A stretch of DNA of 18,378 nt from DASPWV01 sp046727855 (GTDB lineage Bacteria > Acidobacteriota > Vicinamibacteria > Vicinamibacterales > UBA2999). The notes under the pieces were generated by a model. It had not been told where the DNA came from. It worked only from the letters and a program-made list of their open reading frames with translations, and made no database searches. The DNA is taken from assembly GCA_046727855.1 (NCBI GenBank), contig JBKPDL010000090.1, positions 1-18,378 on the forward strand, in the 5' to 3' direction. Position 1 is the stretch's first letter. Each line of letters begins with the position of its first letter. Positions 15,442 through 18,378 of the stretch are shown piece after piece. The position numbers were made by a program, and so were the translations under genes.

Positions 15442-16256
15442 CGCGCGCGGCCTATCACGACAATACCGGCAGCATCGGCCGCCGCAATCGTCGCGGCGCT
15501 ATCGAGCACGAGCGTCTTCGCTGCATCGATCGATAGCACCGCGGCTCCAGCCGCTTTCATCGCGTCAATAGTGGGAACGCCGACGACGGGCACGTCGAAG
15601 CGCATGTCCTGACCTGGCTTGGCCACTTTCACGACGGTCACGCCCGCGCCGGCAAGCCGGCCGGCTCGCGCGATCGTGTCGTCAGTGCCTTCCATTGCTT
15701 CCACCGCGACAACCGCTTGATTCTTCACGCACACGGTTTGGCCGATATCCAAACCTGCAATGCTATCAGCCATGCGGTAGCCGAACGTGAGGTCGCCCGC
15801 TTCCGTCGCGTCGGGCGCGCGCCGCGTCAGGACGCCAGCCCGCGCCAGCAGCGGTTCCAGAAACGCCGTCGAATCGAGCAGCTCGATCCCGTGCTCGCGC
15901 ATGACATCGGCAACCGCCGCAATGAGCGCATCGGTGTTGCGCGACCTGAGGCGGGTAAACACCGACAGCATCGTCGTGTCGGGGAGCACGCCGCCGAAAA
16001 TCTTCGTGTGTTTCACCTGGCCGGCCATGATGGCCTGGGTGCAGCCAGCTCGCTCCAGATAGTCGATGCACTTCCCCAGCTGCCCGAGGCCGACCCAGTG
16101 CACGGCCGCCGCGGGCGTCTTGCTAGCGGCGGTCTCGATATCGGGAAAGGCCTCGTCTTTGACGGCGACAACCGTGACGTCGTGACCGAGCGCGCGCGCG
16201 GCGTCGAGAACAAGAAATGGAAATTGACCGTTTCCGGCAATCAGGCCGAGCTTCAT
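15438..16256 (-). CDS. lpxI: UDP-2,3-diacylglucosamine pyrophosphatase LpxI
   Basis: LpxI hydrolyses UDP-2,3-diacylglucosamine to lipid X and UMP, the fourth step of lipid A synthesis, in organisms without LpxH. The ATG at 16254-16256 gives 272 residues beginning MKLGLIAGNGQFPFLVLDAA, matching the family start and length. The longer upstream open frame runs through lpxA and is a shadow. Motifs include GQVKHTKIFGG, the VVAVEAMEGTDDTI.RAG block, and KVAKPGQDMRFDVPVVGVPT near the C-terminus with the conserved aspartate. It overlaps the FabZ-LpxA gene (ATGA) and the oxidoreductase (ATGA). Confidence 0.93.
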   Translation of the reverse strand: MKLGLIAGNGQFPFLVLDAARALGHDVTVVAVKDEAFPDIETAASKTPAAAVHWVGLGQLGKCIDYLERAGCTQAIMAGQVKHTKIFGGVLPDTTMLSVFTRLRSRNTDALIAAVADVMREHGIELLDSTAFLEPLLARAGVLTRRAPDATEAGDLTFGYRMADSIAGLDIGQTVCVKNQAVVAVEAMEGTDDTIARAGRLAGAGVTVVKVAKPGQDMRFDVPVVGVPTIDAMKAAGAAVLSIDAAKTLVLDSAATIAAADAAGIVVIGRAR

Positions 16257-17494
16257 TCGCCTTCTGCGGAGGTATCTTCTGCCTTGCGGCCGCGCCGGAG
16301 GATGACACCGCGCGGCGCCGTGTGAATGAACTGCACAAGGTAGGACACTTCCGGGCACGCCAGCGCGGGGTCGTTTTCGATCTGCGCGAGAGCCTGGCTC
16401 GTGTTGAGCTTGGATTGCAGCAGATAGCGAAACGCGCGCTTCAACTTCGCGACAGTTTCCTTCGGAAACCCGCGGCGCATCAACCCGATCGTATTCGCCC
16501 CGAAAATGCGCGCCGGGCGGCTGCCGACCGTGCGCGCGTACGGCAGCGCGTCTTTGGTAACAACCGAATAGCCTCCGATGAACGCGTGGCAGCCGACGCG
16601 GCAAAACTGATGCACGGCGGACCCGGCGCTGAGGTTGGCGAAGTCCTCGACCGACACGTGGCCGCCCAGCGTCGCGTGCGGACCGAAGATGGTGCTGCTG
16701 CCGACATGACAATCGTGCGCCACGTGCACGTAGCCCATGAACAGGTTGCCGTCGCCGATCGTCGTTCGCCCGCCACCGCCCGCCGTGCCGCGATGAATCG
16801 TCACGAACTCGCGAAAGATGTTGCCTTTGCCGATCTCGAGCGTCGTAGGTTCGCCCTTGTATTTCAAATCCTGCGGCGGCAGGCCGATCGAGGCGAACGG
16901 GTAGATTTCTGTTTCGTCGCCGATGATGGTGTGGCCATCGAGCACTGCCGACGCGCCGACCCGGCAGCGTCTACCAATGACGACGTCCGCGCCGACCACG
17001 GCGTTGGGACCGATCGTGGTGCCGGCACCCACGCGCGCTGTGGGATGGATCCGGGCGGTGGGATCGATCGCGGCGCGGTCGTCCGTGACGGCCAGAATCA
17101 GCTCTGCTTCGGCCACGGTTTGATCGTCCACGCTGGCTGACCCGATCGCGCGCACGACGCAGCCGCGGCGGCGCGCCACTGATACTTCGAGCCTGAGTTG
17201 ATCCCCCGGCACGACCTGGCGGCGGAATTTTGCGTTCTCCACTCCCCGCAACGCCACGCGGCCGGGTACTTGATCGACCAGCAGCAGTGTCGCCGCTTGC
17301 GTCAGCGTTTCGATCATCAATACCGCGGGCATGAGCGGCGCACCCGGAAAGTGGCCGGAAAAAAACTCCTCGTTGACGGTCAGGTTCTTGACGGCAACGA
17401 TGCGACGACCGGGATCGTGTTCGGTAACGGTGTCGATCAGTAACGATGGAAAGCGGAACGAGAGGCGGTCCAGAGCGGAGGGAAGGGAGGACAA
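16253..17494 (-). CDS. lpxA: Bifunctional FabZ-LpxA fusion (3-hydroxyacyl-ACP dehydratase / UDP-GlcNAc acyltransferase)
   Basis: One 413-residue frame joins two enzymes that use the same substrate, 3-hydroxyacyl-ACP. Residues 1-137 are a FabZ hotdog dehydratase with GHFPGAPLMPAVLMIE, including catalytic His48 and Glu62. Residues from about 143 are LpxA: left-handed-helix hexapeptide repeats (ARIHPTARVGAGTTIGPN onward), His257 and His260 in YVHVAHDCHVG (equivalents of E. coli His122 and His125), AVHQFCRVG, and the C-terminal NTIGLMRRGFPKE with helices. FabZ diverts the acyl group to fatty acid elongation while LpxA starts lipid A, so the fusion may balance both. The start is TTG at 17494; an in-frame stop lies five codons upstream. 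It opens the overlapping operon, directly after a terminator. Confidence 0.93.
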   Translation of the reverse strand: MSSLPSALDRLSFRFPSLLIDTVTEHDPGRRIVAVKNLTVNEEFFSGHFPGAPLMPAVLMIETLTQAATLLLVDQVPGRVALRGVENAKFRRQVVPGDQLRLEVSVARRRGCVVRAIGSASVDDQTVAEAELILAVTDDRAAIDPTARIHPTARVGAGTTIGPNAVVGADVVIGRRCRVGASAVLDGHTIIGDETEIYPFASIGLPPQDLKYKGEPTTLEIGKGNIFREFVTIHRGTAGGGGRTTIGDGNLFMGYVHVAHDCHVGSSTIFGPHATLGGHVSVEDFANLSAGSAVHQFCRVGCHAFIGGYSVVTKDALPYARTVGSRPARIFGANTIGLMRRGFPKETVAKLKRAFRYLLQSKLNTSQALAQIENDPALACPEVSYLVQFIHTAPRGVILRRGRKAEDTSAEGE

Positions 17495-17508
17495 GCGCGA
17501 CCCAGATC

Positions 17509-17589
17509 AATTCGCAATGCGAAATTCAAAACAAAAAAAAGGCCGGATGTGGCGCATGCCGGCCCTTTTTGAATTTTGCATTGTGAATT
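17509..17589. repeat. 23-base inverted repeat enclosing the terminator
   Basis: Bases 17509-17531 and 17567-17589 are inverted copies with only two mismatches over 23 bases (TTTTGAATTT-GCATTG-GAATT type). Both mismatches would become G-U pairs in a plus-strand transcript. They flank the GC hairpin, so the complete element could form one very long stem. AT-rich sequence of this kind stands out from the GC-rich surroundings. Confidence 0.75.
17533..17570 (-). terminator. Intrinsic terminator after skp, near-bidirectional
   Basis: GGCCGG (17541-17546) pairs with CCGGCC (17559-17564), with an inner ATG/CAT pairing. On the minus strand the stem is followed by eight T (17540-17533), an ideal terminator for the skp transcript. 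On the plus strand it is followed by TTTTT (17566-17570), so it could also stop antisense transcription. It separates skp from the FabZ-LpxA operon, which therefore probably has its own promoter in or after this element. Confidence 0.85.
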
Positions 17590-17601
17590 TCGAATTTTCT
17601 G

Positions 17602-18276
17602 CTACTTCACCGGCGGCTTCGCCGGCGCGCCCTTGTAATTTGCGTCGAGCTTCTTGATTATTTCCGCTGAAATATCAAGTCCGAGATCGGCCCACACCAG
17701 TCCCGAGTCTGGGCCATTGAAGATTAAGTGCAGACCCTTTTCCTGGCCGACCTGCGCCAGAATCGGATCGATCTTCTGCTGGAACTGCTGCTGCAGCTGA
17801 TTCTGGAGATCCTGAATTTCCTGCTGCGCATCCTGAGTGCCGCGCTGGATGTCCACTTGGATCTTTTCCACCTGCTTCTGGAGATCGGCCTGGGCGCTCG
17901 TGCTCATCACTGAGGCTTCTTTTTCGAGCTTCTGCTGCAAGCCCTGAAGCTGCTTGTTCTTTTCGCTGAGCTCGCTCGCCTTTTTCTGCTGCAGCGCCTG
18001 AATCTGTGCCGACGCGGCTTTGCCCTCCGCCGATTCGTTGACGATCCGCTGCAACACCACAAACGCCATCTTGGCGCCTTCCGGGAACGGCTTCGGAGCC
18101 GGGGCGGGCGCGGGTGCCGTTTGCCCCGGCGCTGCGGGCTTGGGCGCAGGCTGCGTAGGCGTTTGCGGAGCTGCGGGCTTGGGCGGAGGCTGCGCGGGCG
18201 GCGTCTGCGTTTGTGCAAATGTGAGCGCGCCGGCAAGAATCAACGCCAGTGCCGCGCCGAGAACAAAACCTTTCAT
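17602..18276 (-). CDS. skp: Skp/OmpH family periplasmic chaperone
   Basis: Skp-family proteins hold unfolded outer-membrane proteins in the periplasm before insertion by the Bam complex. The ATG at 18274-18276 follows AAAGGA by nine bases and gives 224 residues. The TTG at 18294 is the less likely start. A signal peptide occupies residues 1-21 (hydrophobic core LGAALALILAGALTF, predicted cut after TFA). Residues 26-65 are an unusual proline/alanine/glutamine-rich spacer. Residues about 69-214 form the OmpH domain, with a long glutamine- and lysine-rich coiled coil (about 85-175) and a C-terminal LHLIFNGPDSGLVWADLGLDI strand region. Skp without the spacer is about 160 residues. It is usually next to bamA and the lpx genes, as here. 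Upstream sequence ends before any bamA appears. Confidence 0.9.
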   Translation of the reverse strand: MKGFVLGAALALILAGALTFAQTQTPPAQPPPKPAAPQTPTQPAPKPAAPGQTAPAPAPAPKPFPEGAKMAFVVLQRIVNESAEGKAASAQIQALQQKKASELSEKNKQLQGLQQKLEKEASVMSTSAQADLQKQVEKIQVDIQRGTQDAQQEIQDLQNQLQQQFQQKIDPILAQVGQEKGLHLIFNGPDSGLVWADLGLDISAEIIKKLDANYKGAPAKPPVK

Positions 18277-18295
18277 CGCTCTATGTCCTTTCAAG

Positions 18296-18334
18296 ACGCA
18301 ATGGGAAACTTCAATTCTAACCGTTTCATTGCGT
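18296..18334. repeat. Hairpin in the skp leader
   Basis: ACGCAATG-GG-AAAC (18296-18309) is the inverted copy of GTTTCATTGCGT (18323-18334): a 12-base stem with a two-base bulge and a 13-base loop. It lies just before the skp Shine-Dalgarno (18286-18291). It lacks a T-run, so it is not an ordinary terminator. It could influence mRNA stability or translation. Confidence 0.5.
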
Positions 18335-18337
18335 TGA

Positions 18338-18378
18338 GAATAGGGAGATGGAGAGATGAGAACGGGGAGATCAGAGAG
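18338..18378. repeat. GA-rich degenerate repeat at the contig end
   Basis: The last 41 bases are irregular GGGAGAT/GAGAGAT units (GAGAATAGGGAGATGGAGAG and so on). No gene or promoter is evident. A low-complexity repeat here may explain why the assembly stops. Confidence 0.5.

Noticed and set aside
16257..16712. N-terminal extension of LpxI
   Set aside because: The extra 152 residues run through the LpxA domain in another frame; the ATG at 16256 overlaps the lpxA stop and matches the LpxI family start.

Overview
The window is about 18.4 kb of GC-rich DNA from a Gram-negative bacterium. Lipid A genes, a Skp/OmpH chaperone and a TonB-like protein indicate an outer membrane. Futalosine-route menaquinone genes, LpxI instead of LpxH, and intergenic gaps packed with short palindromic repeats fit an Acidobacteria-like organism, perhaps of the Vicinamibacteria type. 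That placement is inference from gene content. Every convincing gene lies on the minus strand, so transcription runs from high to low coordinates. Bases 1-26 match a Nextera/Tn5 library adapter, so the left edge is an assembly end.

In transcription order, the region starts with skp/ompH (17602-18276), followed by a strong intrinsic terminator. Next is a tightly overlapping run from 17494 down to 9636: a FabZ-LpxA fusion, lpxI, a Gfo/Idh/MocA dehydrogenase, a cysteine-free relative of the radical SAM enzymes MqnE/MqnC, mqnA, mqnC, a probable aminodeoxyfutalosine deaminase and the prenyltransferase mqnP. The methyltransferase menG follows after 147 bases. This run joins early lipid A synthesis to menaquinone synthesis in one apparent transcription unit. 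No intact mqnE, mqnD or mqnB is present.

A dense palindromic repeat array (8331-8750) separates menG from a second group: a TonB-like protein, a 44-residue membrane protein, miaA, hfq, deoB and a dGTPase-like HD hydrolase. The last group, yceD-rpmF-plsX-fabD-fabG, is the classical fatty acid/phospholipid cluster without fabH, and has a candidate promoter near 3605.

The most notable observations are the cysteine-free MqnE/MqnC relative inside the menaquinone operon, the FabZ-LpxA fusion, the unlisted small membrane protein overlapping the TonB-like gene, and a recurring design in which intergenic gaps are filled by repeats arranged as two inverted arms. One such repeat supplies the stop codon of menG and another supplies its probable ribosome binding site.
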